DNA of 64,000 nucleotides, taken from NCBI RefSeq assembly GCF_003143855.1, contig NZ_QFRK01000018.1, positions 1 to 64,000 on the forward strand, written 5' to 3'. Below the pieces are notes generated by a model. That model searched no databases. It saw nothing but the letters and a program-made list of their open reading frames with translations, and was not told where the DNA came from. The position numbers were made by a program, and so were the translations under genes. Shown here one piece after another: positions 31,557 through 39,916 of the stretch. Source of the stretch: Streptomyces sp. NWU339 (GTDB lineage: Bacteria; Actinomycetota; Actinomycetes; Streptomycetales; Streptomycetaceae). Positions within the stretch are counted from its first letter, which is position 1. Every line of letters begins with the position of its first letter.

Positions 31557-32384
31557 GTGACGCGACGAACCGACTGGGCCGAGTACGAGTTCGCCGCCTC
31601 CGGCGCCTCATGGGGGAGAGGTACCGGAGACGGCGCAGACCCAGCCGCGAGCGTTGACGGGGCGGACGGGGACGCCGGCGGCACGGCCGGCTTCCCCGGT
31701 GAGGACCCGGGCGGCGGCCGTCGCCGAGGCGGTGCCGGGTCCCGTCGTGCGGGCGACTCATGGGGGAGCGGCTCGCGTGACGGCGGGCCGCGCGGTGGGC
31801 GCGGGCGCCGGGCTTTCGGCGAGGCGAGCGCGGCGGACGGGGGTGTCTCCTCCTCTTCGAGGGCCGAGCGGGAGGAGCCCGAGGGGGACCCGGTCGAGCG
31901 GGCGCGGGCCGTCTGCCTGCGCCTGCTCACCGGGACCCCACGCACCCGGAAGCAACTCGCCGACGCCCTGCGCAAGCGGGAGATCCCGGACGAGGCCGCC
32001 GAGGAGGTGCTGTCCCGGTTCGAAGAGGTCGGACTGATCGACGACAGTGCCTTCGCGGACGCCTGGGTGGAGTCCCGGCACCACGGCCGGGGCCTGGCCC
32101 GGCGTGCCCTCGCCCGGGAGCTGCGGACCAAGGGCGTCGACCCCACCCTGATCGACGCGGCCGTCTCCCGACTCGACTCCGAGCAGGAAGAGGCCACCGC
32201 GCGCGAACTCGTCGCCCGCAAGCTGCGCTCCACCCGCGGACTCGACCGGGACAAGCGGATCCGCCGCCTCGCCGGCATGCTCGCCCGCAAGGGCTACCCC
32301 GAGGGCCTCGCCCTGCGCGTGGTCCGCCAGGCCCTGGAGGAGGAGGGCGAGAACACAGAGTTCCTGGACGACGGGGGCTACTGA
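31557..32384 (+). CDS. recX: RecA regulator RecX with long low-complexity N-terminus
   Basis: RecX binds RecA filaments and restrains recombinase activity. The conserved RecX fold (three-helix repeats) occupies residues ~115-275: ARAVCLRLLTGTPRTRKQLADAL, FEEVGLIDDSAFADAWVESR, and GLALRVVRQALEEEGE. The first ~110 residues are Gly/Asp/Arg/Ala-rich, absent from most homologues. They hold two copies of a 12-bp sequence exactly 150 bp apart (31607-31618 and 31757-31768). The GTG start follows the recA stop by 3 nt. The 3' end overlaps the convergent rhodanese gene by 7 bp. Confidence 0.93.
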   Translation: MTRRTDWAEYEFAASGASWGRGTGDGADPAASVDGADGDAGGTAGFPGEDPGGGRRRGGAGSRRAGDSWGSGSRDGGPRGGRGRRAFGEASAADGGVSSSSRAEREEPEGDPVERARAVCLRLLTGTPRTRKQLADALRKREIPDEAAEEVLSRFEEVGLIDDSAFADAWVESRHHGRGLARRALARELRTKGVDPTLIDAAVSRLDSEQEEATARELVARKLRSTRGLDRDKRIRRLAGMLARKGYPEGLALRVVRQALEEEGENTEFLDDGGY

Positions 32385-32806
32385 GGGGCCCCGCCCGGCG
32401 CCCGTACCGGCAGACCCGCCGTGCGCCATGCCTGGAAACCGCCGATCAGGTCGGTGGCCCGGTGGAGCCCCAGCCGGTGCAGGGACTCCGCGGCCAGGCT
32501 GGAGGCGTACCCCTCGTCGCAGATCACGACGACGCGCAGATCGTGACCGGTGGCCTCGGGGAGGCGGTGGCTGCCCCGCGGGTCGAGACGCCACTCCAGC
32601 TCGTTGCGCTCGACGACGAGGGCGCCGGGGATGAGGCCGTCCCGGTCGCGCAGGGCCGCGTACCGGATGTCGACCAGCAGCGCCTCCCCGCCGCGGGCGG
32701 CCTCGTACGCGGGTACCGCCTCGATCCGCGTGTAGCCCGCGCGTACCCGCTCCAGCAGTTCGTCGATCCCGGGGGCACCGGCAGCCTGCTCGTGTGTCCC
32801 ACTCAC
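32378..32806 (-). CDS. Rhodanese-like sulfurtransferase domain protein
   Basis: A 142-aa single-domain rhodanese with the active-site Cys in VVICDEGYASS (motif CxxGxxS-like) and the terminal GGFQAWRTAGLPV. It would pass sulfane sulfur to acceptors such as cyanide or thiols. The GTG start overlaps the stop of the cysteine dioxygenase gene (GTGA), so it is translated with it. Together they suggest cysteine-sulfur breakdown controlled by the upstream leader peptide. Confidence 0.9.
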   Translation of the reverse strand: MSGTHEQAAGAPGIDELLERVRAGYTRIEAVPAYEAARGGEALLVDIRYAALRDRDGLIPGALVVERNELEWRLDPRGSHRLPEATGHDLRVVVICDEGYASSLAAESLHRLGLHRATDLIGGFQAWRTAGLPVRAPGGAPQ

Positions 32807-33354
32807 TGCCAGTCCGCCGGGCGCTCGACCTGCTCCAGACGCAGGGTCCGGCCGCTGCGGCCGTAGCGGCGCATCAGGGGCAGGGGCGGGTAGTAGGCGT
32901 GGACGGAGACCGCGTGCCGGTCGGGGGACTCGTTGAGCACCTCGTGCACGTGATGCCGGCCGAAGGCGCGGCCCTCACCGGCCGTCAGCCGACGTTCCCG
33001 GTCCACGCCGTCGTTCAGTTCCAGAGTCTTCCAGCCGTCGGTGGGCAGCCGCACCGCGAGCGAGTTCTCCCGCAGCTCGCCCGCCGCGGTCACGAAGGCA
33101 CCGAGGGATTCCCCGTGGTCGTGCCAGCCGGTGCCCGCGCCGGGCGGCCAGCCGATCAGCCAGGCCTCGCTGTTGGCGGGTCCGTCGAGCCGCACCCAGG
33201 TGCGGCCCTCCGGATCGAGCGGGAGCGCGGCGACCAGCTCGGCGTCGGCGGCGACATGCCGTACGAAGTCGAGGAGTTCTGCCTGTGAAGGGCCGGGAGC
33301 AGAGGGGGAGCCCGCAGGAGAGGAGGGGAGGGCAGGGGAGGCAGACACGTGCAC
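32803..33354 (-). CDS. Cysteine dioxygenase (cupin family)
   Basis: A 183-aa protein that should oxidise cysteine to cysteine sulfinate with a non-haem Fe(II). The cupin metal ligands are visible: His pair in GTGWHDHGESLGAF and the third His in GRHHVHEVLN. The HDHG-S and HHVHEV spacing is typical of bacterial type I CDO. The N-terminal ~20 residues are Ser/Pro-rich. The GTG start at 33354 has AGGA 4 nt upstream. It overlaps the rhodanese gene by 4 bp and follows a cysteine-codon leader peptide (33434-33481), which may attenuate it. Confidence 0.9.
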   Translation of the reverse strand: MHVSASPALPSSPAGSPSAPGPSQAELLDFVRHVAADAELVAALPLDPEGRTWVRLDGPANSEAWLIGWPPGAGTGWHDHGESLGAFVTAAGELRENSLAVRLPTDGWKTLELNDGVDRERRLTAGEGRAFGRHHVHEVLNESPDRHAVSVHAYYPPLPLMRRYGRSGRTLRLEQVERPADWQ

Positions 33355-33433
33355 CGTCCTGAAGAAAGGTTCGCGGAGCGCGCACGGCGGCGGGGAAGCG
33401 GCGAGCGGCGCGCGGGAAAGAGGGAACGCGAGT

Positions 33434-33481
33434 TCAGCAGGACGGGCGACACACGCAGCCCGCGTAGCGGACGAGGTCCAT
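33434..33481 (-). CDS. Cysteine-codon leader peptide upstream of cysteine dioxygenase
   Basis: A 15-codon ORF too short for usual gene calling: MDLVRYAGCVCRPSC, then TGA. An excellent ribosome binding site (GGAGGG, 5 nt before ATG) precedes it. Three of its last seven codons are Cys. The stop lies 79 nt before the CDO start, with a possible stem GCGCGC (33378-33383/33408-33413) between. The design is that of an attenuation or translation-coupling leader that senses charged tRNA-Cys. Similar Cys-rich leaders control sulfur genes in mycobacteria and occur as 'putative leader peptides' in Streptomyces. Regulation here is inferred. Confidence 0.8.
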   Translation of the reverse strand: MDLVRYAGCVCRPSC

Positions 33482-33620
33482 ATGGACCCTCCGCCACAGG
33501 CGCACACAGGTGTCGGTCACGGACCGGAGTACACCACGACGACGCACACGGGATCAACTCGCCGTCAGCATGCGGACCCGCACGGAAGCATGCGGATACG
33601 GATCGTCCGTGCCCGGCACC

Positions 33621-35243
33621 TCAGCGCGATCCGGCTCCGGCCGCTGCCCGGGCCTCCGTCCCCGCTGTTCCCGCATCCGCCGGTCCACCGACCACCGTTT
33701 CGGCCGCCGCGTACAGGTCCGCCGGACGGACTCCGCCGAGCGCCGTGACCAGGTGACCGTCGGGGCGTACCAGCAGCACGGTGTGGGCCGCCGCCCCCGG
33801 ATAGCTCTCCGCGACCAGCAGCTCGGCCGGATGCGGCAGCGCCGCCACGGCCGCCGCCAGCCGGGGCATGATCCCGGCGGACACCCAGTGCCTGCGCTCC
33901 CACACGCCGGTACCCGGCGCGATCAGCACCACCAGCAGCGCACCCCGGCCGAGCCGGTCCCGCAGCCGGACGAAGGTGCCGTCCTCCGCAGTGACCCGCA
34001 CATCGGTGACCGGCGCCCCGAGGGGCGTGTCCACGGGGACCTCGCCCTCGAGGTCCCGGGGCGCGAGGGGCGATCCGGCGTGCCCGCCCGGCGCTCCCAG
34101 CGGCCCCTGCCCCAGGTGGCCGTCCACCAGGAGCGCGTCATGACCGCGGGCGGAGCCGGGGACGTAGGAACGCAGCCCTCCCCCGCCCCGCAGCAGCGGC
34201 AGCGCCTGATCGGCGGCGCGCAGCCGGGCGGAGACGATCGCGCGCCGCTCGGCCTGGTAACTGTCGAGCAGCGCTTCGTGGTGGCCGTGGTGCCAGGCCA
34301 GAGCCAGCTTCCAGGCGAGGTTGTCGGCGTCGCGAAGCCCTTCGTCCAGCCCGTGTGTGCCCAGCGTGCCGAGCAGATGCGCGGCGTCCCCGGCGAGGAA
34401 CACGCGGTCCGCCCGCCAGCGCCGGGCGAGCCGGTGGTGGACGGTGTGGACCCCGGTGTCGAGCAGTTCGTACGGTGGCGTCGGGCCGTCGGCCCAGCCG
34501 GCGAGAGTCTCCCGGATCCGGGCCAGCAGCAGCTCGGGGGTGACCAGTTCCTTGCCCGGCGGCAGCAGCCAGTCCAGACGCCACACGCCGTCCGGCAGTG
34601 GGCGCGCGGTGACCTCCCCGGCGAAGGGACCGGAAGCGCGCCACGGCGGCATCCGGTGCAGCAACGCTTCGTCCGGCCAGGGAAGTTCCGTACGCAGCGC
34701 GGCCACGGCGTGACGTTCCACCGCCGTGCGGCCCGGGAAGCGGATGTCCTGGAGCTTGCGCACGGTGGAGCGGGGGCCGTCGCAGCCGACCAGGTAACTG
34801 CCGCGCCACCAGGTGCCCCTGGCGCCGCGGGTGTGCGCGGTGACGCCGGAGGGCTCCTGTTCGAGGGAGTCCAGACGGCTGTCCACGGCGACCCCGACGA
34901 GCCGTTCACGGGCGAGGGCCGCACGCAGGGCACCGGTGAGGACGTGCTGGGCGATGTGCACGGGGGCAGGTGCGGTGGCGTCGAAAGTGACCTCGTGTGT
35001 CACCTGCTTGCGCCGCATCGACCGCCATCCGGCCCAACGGGAGCCGACCCGGGTCAGTGGCGCACCGGTCAGCCGCTCCAGCAGAGCCGTGGTGTCCTCG
35101 CGCAGCACCACCGACCGGGCAGGACGCGGTTCGTCCTTGCCCGGCCCCTCGTCGAGGACCATGCACGGCACCTCCTGACGCGCCAGCGCCAGGGCGAGCG
35201 TGAGCCCGACGGGCCCCGCTCCGACGATGATCACCGGGTCCAC
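33621..35243 (-). CDS. FAD-dependent monooxygenase (PheA/TfdB-type aromatic hydroxylase family)
   Basis: A 540-aa flavoprotein. The dinucleotide-binding GxGxxG is at the start (VIIVGAGPVGLTLALALA). The second FAD motif FLAGDAAHLLGTLGTHGLDEGLRDADNLAWKLA region (around residues 285-320; GD...P-like) is typical, though PMGGQG-type residues are replaced by GTLGTHG. The thioredoxin-like C-terminal domain (~residues 370-530) marks the phenol hydroxylase/TfdB group. The substrate is unknown; such enzymes hydroxylate phenols or polyketides. The GTG at 35243 was chosen (AGGGGG upstream). It is alone, between the leader of the CDO operon and the glu operon terminator. Confidence 0.87.
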   Translation of the reverse strand: MDPVIIVGAGPVGLTLALALARQEVPCMVLDEGPGKDEPRPARSVVLREDTTALLERLTGAPLTRVGSRWAGWRSMRRKQVTHEVTFDATAPAPVHIAQHVLTGALRAALARERLVGVAVDSRLDSLEQEPSGVTAHTRGARGTWWRGSYLVGCDGPRSTVRKLQDIRFPGRTAVERHAVAALRTELPWPDEALLHRMPPWRASGPFAGEVTARPLPDGVWRLDWLLPPGKELVTPELLLARIRETLAGWADGPTPPYELLDTGVHTVHHRLARRWRADRVFLAGDAAHLLGTLGTHGLDEGLRDADNLAWKLALAWHHGHHEALLDSYQAERRAIVSARLRAADQALPLLRGGGGLRSYVPGSARGHDALLVDGHLGQGPLGAPGGHAGSPLAPRDLEGEVPVDTPLGAPVTDVRVTAEDGTFVRLRDRLGRGALLVVLIAPGTGVWERRHWVSAGIMPRLAAAVAALPHPAELLVAESYPGAAAHTVLLVRPDGHLVTALGGVRPADLYAAAETVVGGPADAGTAGTEARAAAGAGSR

Positions 35244-35478
35244 GGCGCGGCGCCCCCTGTTCGAAGTGACGTCCCGGAGGACAGGGCGGAACAGGACGAT
35301 GGAGCAGGGTGCGCGATCACAGAACGTATGCAACCTACTGCCGGTGCTTGCGTCAAGTGACGGGCGCGGTCGGCGATCATGAAACCGGTCCGGTTCCGTC
35401 ACACCACTTGACTGCTCATCACACAGGCCCGGTCCGTACCGGGATGATTTTCGCGCGCCGCCGATGCCGTCCCGGACC

Positions 35479-35525
35479 CCGACATGGCTGTGGCCCACCG
35501 GAGGGGTGGGCCACAGCCATGTCGG
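35479..35525 (-). terminator. Terminator of the gluABCD operon
   Basis: A perfect 21-bp inverted repeat (35479-35499 and 35505-35525) with a 5-nt loop, 17 nt beyond the gluD stop. It is one of the longest perfect hairpins in the window and separates the glu operon from the FAD monooxygenase downstream on the same strand. No T tract is seen. Confidence 0.85.
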
Positions 35526-35541
35526 TACAGCAGAGCGTGCG

Positions 35542-36456
35542 TCAGCTGGCGCCGCCCGCGCCGGTCTTCTGGGCGCCCCCGACCTCGCCCGCGTTGAGGT
35601 CGTCGACCTCGTCGGCGCCGAGAACCGCGCCCGTGCTGCGCTTGCTGCGGCGCAGCCGCGCCTCGAGCCAGGAGGCGAAGGAGGTGAGGGCGAAGTTGAG
35701 CGCGATGAAGAGCACGGACACCACCGTGAGGCTGGCGATGACGTTGGCGCCGTAGTAACCGCTCATCGTGTTGGCCGCGGCGAGCAGCTCGGGGAAGGTG
35801 AGGACGCCGCCGCCGAGGGCGGTGTCCTTCACGATGACGACGAGCTGGCTGACGATGGCCGGGAGCATCGCGGTGACCGCCTGCGGCAGCAGGATCAGCC
35901 GCATCGTCTGGTTCTTGCGCAGGCCGATCGCCATCGCTCCCTCGGCCTGGCCCCTGGGCAGGGACAGGATGCCGGCGCGCACGATCTCCGCGAGGACGGA
36001 GGCGTTGTACAGCACCAGACCCGTGACGACCGCGTACAGCGGACGGTCGTCGGAGTTGACGTTGGTGTACTCGGCGAACAGAGCGAGACCGAAGATCATC
36101 AGGACCAGCACGGGGATGGCCCGGAAGAACTCGACCACGATCCCGGCCGGGACGCGGATCCAGGCATGGTCCGACAGTCGGGCGATGCCGAAGACGGCAC
36201 CGAGCGGCAGCGCGATGATCACCGACAGCGCAGCGGCCTTCAAGGTGTTCTGCAGACCCGGCCAGATGTACGTGGACCACGGTTCGCCGCTGGTGAAGAA
36301 CGGCTTCCACAGGAACCACTCCAGCTGGCCCTTGTCATTGAGGGTGTTGAGCACCCACCACAACAGGGCGGCGGAGGCAGCCAGGAAGACCACCGTGAAA
36401 ACGATGTTCCGCCGTTTGGCGCGAGGGCCCTGGGCGTCGTACAGGACGGAGCTCAT
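35542..36456 (-). CDS. gluD: Glutamate ABC transporter permease GluD
   Basis: A 304-aa inner-membrane permease of the His/Glu/Gln/Arg family with about five to six helices. The EAA-type signature is VLAEIVRAGILSLPRGQAEGAMAIGLRKNQT, which contacts the ATPase. The N-terminal ~20 residues are cytosolic and the C-terminal ~30 residues (Arg-rich then Asp/Ala/Gly) are soluble. Its ATG overlaps the gluC stop, so the two permeases are made together. Glutamate is assigned by similarity of the operon to gluABCD in Streptomyces and Corynebacterium. Confidence 0.92.
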   Translation of the reverse strand: MSSVLYDAQGPRAKRRNIVFTVVFLAASAALLWWVLNTLNDKGQLEWFLWKPFFTSGEPWSTYIWPGLQNTLKAAALSVIIALPLGAVFGIARLSDHAWIRVPAGIVVEFFRAIPVLVLMIFGLALFAEYTNVNSDDRPLYAVVTGLVLYNASVLAEIVRAGILSLPRGQAEGAMAIGLRKNQTMRLILLPQAVTAMLPAIVSQLVVIVKDTALGGGVLTFPELLAAANTMSGYYGANVIASLTVVSVLFIALNFALTSFASWLEARLRRSKRSTGAVLGADEVDDLNAGEVGGAQKTGAGGAS

Positions 36457-37118
36457 CGCTTCACCGCCACCTTCTTGCCCACCCAGCCGAAGAACAGGCC
36501 GGTCGGCAGCGTCAGAATCACGAAACCGACAGCGATGACCGCGGAGATCAGCAGCAGCTGTGCCTCGTTCTCGATCATCTCCTTCATCAGCAGGGCAGCC
36601 TCGGCAACACCGATGGCGGCGGCCACCGTGGTGTTCTTGATGAGCGCGATGAGCACGTTCGCCAGCGGGCCGACGGACGAGCGGAACGCCTGAGGCAGCA
36701 CCACCTGGCCCAGGACCTGGCTGAAGCTGAGGCCGAGCGCGCGGGCGGCCTCAGCCTGGCCGACCGGCACCGTGTTGATGCCGGAGCGCAGCGCCTCGCA
36801 CACGAAAGCCGAGGTGTAGAGGATCAGGCCGAGGACGGCGAGCCGGAAGTTGATCGTCTCGAAGTCGTCCGCGCCGAGATTGATGCCCAGCGTCTGGCTC
36901 AGGCCCAGCGACGTGAACAGGATGATGACGGTCAGTGGGATGTTCCGCACGATGTTCACGTACGCGGTCCCGAAACCGCGCATCAGCGGCACCGGGCCGA
37001 CGCGCATGGCGGCCAGCAGGGTGCCCCAGACCAGGGAGCCGACGGCGGAGAACGCAGCGAGCTGCACCGTCGTCCAGAAGGCCCCCAGCAGGTCGTATTT
37101 TTCAAGAAAGTCGAACAC
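36453..37118 (-). CDS. gluC: Glutamate ABC transporter permease GluC
   Basis: A 221-aa permease with about five helices and the signature VCEALRSGINTVPVGQAEAARALGLS. The GTG at 37118 (MFDFLEKYDLL) has GGGAG just upstream; a longer frame to 37172 would add a charged, non-conserved stretch. It lies between the binding-protein gene and gluD, overlapping gluD by 4 bp. Confidence 0.92.
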   Translation of the reverse strand: MFDFLEKYDLLGAFWTTVQLAAFSAVGSLVWGTLLAAMRVGPVPLMRGFGTAYVNIVRNIPLTVIILFTSLGLSQTLGINLGADDFETINFRLAVLGLILYTSAFVCEALRSGINTVPVGQAEAARALGLSFSQVLGQVVLPQAFRSSVGPLANVLIALIKNTTVAAAIGVAEAALLMKEMIENEAQLLLISAVIAVGFVILTLPTGLFFGWVGKKVAVKR

Positions 37119-37202
37119 GATCTCCCGCGCTTTCGCGTGTAGGGACGGCCGCACCGGTGCGCCGCCCCGCATCCGGGACGGCGCACCCTGTCGGGCGAGG
37201 CC

Positions 37203-38048
37203 TCAGCTCTTGATGTCGCCGATCTTCGGCGCGGGCTCGTACTGGTAGTTGGCCGGACCGAAGTTGTCCTTCACGGCCTTCTCCCAGGAGCCGTCGGCGA
37301 CCATGGCCTCAAGCGCGTCGTTGATCTTGGCCTTGAGGTCGCTGCCCTTCTTGACGCCGATGCCGTAGTTCTCGTTGGTCATCTTGAAGCCGGCGAGCTT
37401 GAACTTGCCCTTGAACTGATCCTGGGCGGCGTAACCGGCGAGGATCGAGTCGTCGGTGGTCAGCGCGTCGACGGCACCGTTCTGGAGACCGGGCAGGCAG
37501 GCCGAGTACGTCGGGTACGGCTGCAGCTGGGCCTTGGGCGCCAGCTTTTCCTTGACGTTCTGCGCCGAGGTGGAGCCGGTGACCGAGCACAGCTTCGCGC
37601 TGTTCAGGTCCTCCGGCGACTTGATCTTGTTGTCGTCGGCGCGGATCAGCACGTCCTGGTGGGCGAGCAGGTACGGGCCGGCGAAGTCGACCTTCTTTTC
37701 GCGTTCCGGGTTGATCGAGTAGGTGGCGGCGATGAACTCGACGTCACCACGCTGCAGCATGGTCTCGCGGTCGGCGCTCTTCGACTCCTTCCACTCGATC
37801 TGCTTCTCGTCGTAGCCGAGCTTCTTGGCGACGTACGTGGCGACGTCCACGTCGAAGCCCGCGTAGCCCTGCGGGGTCTTCTGGCCGAGACCGGGCTGGT
37901 CGTACTTGATGCCGATCTTGATCTTGTCGCCGCCGCCTCCGGAGGAGGACGAACCGCTGTCCTTGTCGCTGCCGCCCCCGCAGGCGGTGGCGGTCAGGGC
38001 GAGGGCGAACACGGCGGCCGAGGCGGCGGTGACCTTGCGGAGCTTCAT
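37203..38048 (-). CDS. gluB: Glutamate-binding lipoprotein GluB
   Basis: A 281-aa extracellular solute-binding protein of family 3. The signal peptide is a lipoprotein type: MKLRKVTAASAAVFALALTA with lipobox LTATAC, so Cys23 would be lipidated. A Gly/Ser-rich linker follows, then the two-lobed amino-acid-binding domain (~40-270; GFDVDVATYVAKKLG, AATYSINPEREKKVDFAGPY). It delivers glutamate to GluC/GluD. GAAAGGAAG lies ahead of the ATG. It is the second gene of the operon after gluA. Confidence 0.94.
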   Translation of the reverse strand: MKLRKVTAASAAVFALALTATACGGGSDKDSGSSSSGGGGDKIKIGIKYDQPGLGQKTPQGYAGFDVDVATYVAKKLGYDEKQIEWKESKSADRETMLQRGDVEFIAATYSINPEREKKVDFAGPYLLAHQDVLIRADDNKIKSPEDLNSAKLCSVTGSTSAQNVKEKLAPKAQLQPYPTYSACLPGLQNGAVDALTTDDSILAGYAAQDQFKGKFKLAGFKMTNENYGIGVKKGSDLKAKINDALEAMVADGSWEKAVKDNFGPANYQYEPAPKIGDIKS

Positions 38049-38126
38049 GGTGGACTTCCTTTTGACTGGTGAAGTGATGCGGCCCGGTTCATCCGGTGAC
38101 GCAAGTCGTCAGGGCGCGGGGCGCCG

Positions 38127-38903
38127 TCAGTGGTGCAGGATCTTCGACAGGAAGTCCTTGGCACGGTCGCTGCGCGGATTGCTGAAGAACTGGTCCGGCG
38201 AAGCGGCTTCGACGATGCGGCCGTCCGCCATGAACACCACGCGGTTGGCGGCGGACCGGGCGAATCCCATCTCGTGGGTCACGACGATCATGGTCATGCC
38301 GTCGCGGGCGAGCTGCTGCATGACCTCCAGAACCTCGTTGATCATCTCCGGGTCGAGGGCCGACGTCGGCTCGTCGAAGAGCATGACCTTGGGCTCCATC
38401 GCCAGGGCCCGCGCGATGGCGACACGCTGCTGCTGGCCGCCGGACAGCTGCGCGGGGTACTTCTCGGCCTGCGCGCCCACGCCGACCCGGTCGAGCAGGG
38501 CACGGGCCCGCTCCTCGGCCTGTTTCTTGTCCTTCTTGCGGACCTTGACCTGGCCCAGCGTCACGTTCTCGAGCACCGTCTTGTGCGCGAAGAGGTTGAA
38601 GGACTGGAAGACCATGCCCACGTCGGCCCGCAGCCTCGCCAGCTCCTTGCCCTCGTGGGGCAGGGGTTTCCCGTCGATCGTGATCGACCCGGTGTCGATC
38701 GTCTCCAGACGGTTGATGGTGCGGCACAGGGTGGACTTTCCGGACCCGGAGGGCCCGATGACCACGACGACTTCGCCGCGGGCGACCGTCAGGTCGATGT
38801 CCTGGAGTACGTGCAACGCGCCGAAGTGCTTGTTGACGCTCTTCAGGACGACCAGTTCGCCGGTCGTGGCCACATCTTCCTTGGCCGCCGATACTTCGGT
38901 CAT
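38127..38903 (-). CDS. gluA: Glutamate ABC transporter ATP-binding protein GluA
   Basis: A 258-aa ATPase. Walker A GPSGSGKSTLCR (~residues 50-61), Q-loop VFQSFNLFAHKTVLEN, signature LSGGQQQRVAIARAL, Walker B VMLFDEPTSALDPE and H-loop VVTHEMG are all present. It energises GluB-GluC-GluD. The ATG (MTEVSAAKED) is the first gene of the operon; an in-frame extension to 39026 has no start support. Upstream, a 317-bp divergent region separates it from the response regulator at 39221. Confidence 0.95.
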   Translation of the reverse strand: MTEVSAAKEDVATTGELVVLKSVNKHFGALHVLQDIDLTVARGEVVVVIGPSGSGKSTLCRTINRLETIDTGSITIDGKPLPHEGKELARLRADVGMVFQSFNLFAHKTVLENVTLGQVKVRKKDKKQAEERARALLDRVGVGAQAEKYPAQLSGGQQQRVAIARALAMEPKVMLFDEPTSALDPEMINEVLEVMQQLARDGMTMIVVTHEMGFARSAANRVVFMADGRIVEAASPDQFFSNPRSDRAKDFLSKILHH

Positions 38904-39140
38904 CGCTTTCGGGCTCCGTCCTCCTCGGTTTGGGAGGACAGTAGTGATCCTGCAGATCCGCGTCATTACATCTGAGGGGAATCTGAGCATCACGATCCGG
39001 TAGCAATCGGATACATGTCGTAGCACTTGTGAGCAGGGCTCATTTCGGCCGGGTAACGGTACCGAAGCGCAACCGGAACCCTCTTGACGCCGTCCCCGTC
39101 CATCGGCGTCACTGCAAGGTGCACGCGCGTGTGCACACGT

Positions 39141-39188
39141 TTTCGTGCACAGACCGTTTCGTGCACAGACCGTTTTGTACGCAGGCGG
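39141..39188 (+). promoter_or_regulatory. Three tandem 16-bp repeats upstream of the response regulator (possible operator)
   Basis: TTTCGTGCACAGACCG occurs twice head to tail (39141-39156 and 39157-39172), then a degenerate third copy TTTTGTACGCAGGCGG (39173-39188, 11 of 16 identical). A palindrome CGTGTGCACACG lies just before (39128-39139). The array ends 32 nt before the ATG at 39221, in the gluA/response-regulator divergent region (38904-39220), which holds no other gene. OmpR-type regulators bind direct repeats, so autoregulation is plausible. Confidence 0.6.
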
Positions 39189-39220
39189 ATCGTACGGCCG
39201 ATGAACCGAAGGGGGACTGG

Positions 39221-39907
39221 ATGAGACTGCTGCTCGTCGAGGACGACAACCACGTCGCCGCCGCCCTGTCGGCGATTCTGGCGAGGCACGGGTTCGACGT
39301 CACCCACGCGCGCAGCGGCGAGGAGGCACTCCAGGCGCTCGTCCCCGAGGCCGACGGCTTCGGCGTCGTCCTCCTCGACCTGGGCCTGCCCGATCAGGAC
39401 GGCTACGAGGTCTGCGGCAAGATCCGTAAACGCACCGGCACCCCGGTGATCATGGTCACCGCCCGTTCCGACGTGCGCTCCCGCATCCACGGGCTCAACC
39501 TCGGCGCCGACGACTACGTGGTCAAGCCGTACGACACGGGCGAGCTGCTCGCCCGGATCCACGCCGTCAGCCGGCGCACCGTCCAGGAGGACGCCGTCGC
39601 CGCCGGTGAGGCCGAGCTGCGTCTCGGCTCCGTGCGCATCGAGCTGCCGACCCGGCGGGTCAGCGTGAACGGTTCGGTCGTCCAACTGACCCGCAAGGAG
39701 TTCGACCTGCTGGCCCTGCTCGCCCAGCGACCCGGGGTCGTCTTCCGCCGCGAGCAGATCATCAGCGAGGTGTGGCGCACCAGCTGGGAGGGAACGGGGC
39801 GCACCCTGGAAGTGCATGTCGCCTCCCTGCGCGCCAAGTTGCGCATGCCGACCCTCATCGAGACGGTACGCGGAGTCGGCTACCGGCTCGTCGAGCCCGC
39901 GGCATAG
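39221..39907 (+). CDS. OmpR-family response regulator
   Basis: A 228-aa regulator with a receiver domain (residues ~1-118: acidic EDD, phospho-acceptor Asp in LLDLGLPDQDGYEV, Lys in VVKPYD). A winged-helix DNA-binding domain follows (~130-225: LTRKEFDLLALLAQRPGVVF, VRGVGYRL). The ATG has GGGGGA about 7 nt upstream. The sensor kinase starts 9 bp after the stop, forming one two-component operon. The signal is unknown; adjacency to gluABCD and to the TAXI-type binding protein is suggestive only. Confidence 0.94.
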   Translation: MRLLLVEDDNHVAAALSAILARHGFDVTHARSGEEALQALVPEADGFGVVLLDLGLPDQDGYEVCGKIRKRTGTPVIMVTARSDVRSRIHGLNLGADDYVVKPYDTGELLARIHAVSRRTVQEDAVAAGEAELRLGSVRIELPTRRVSVNGSVVQLTRKEFDLLALLAQRPGVVFRREQIISEVWRTSWEGTGRTLEVHVASLRAKLRMPTLIETVRGVGYRLVEPAA

Positions 39908-39916
39908 CGTGGCCGG

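Noticed and set aside
33482..33620. A longer cysteine dioxygenase start reaching 33507
   Set aside because: It would read in another frame across the leader peptide and adds a non-conserved Cys/Gly stretch. The GTG at 33354 has a ribosome binding site.
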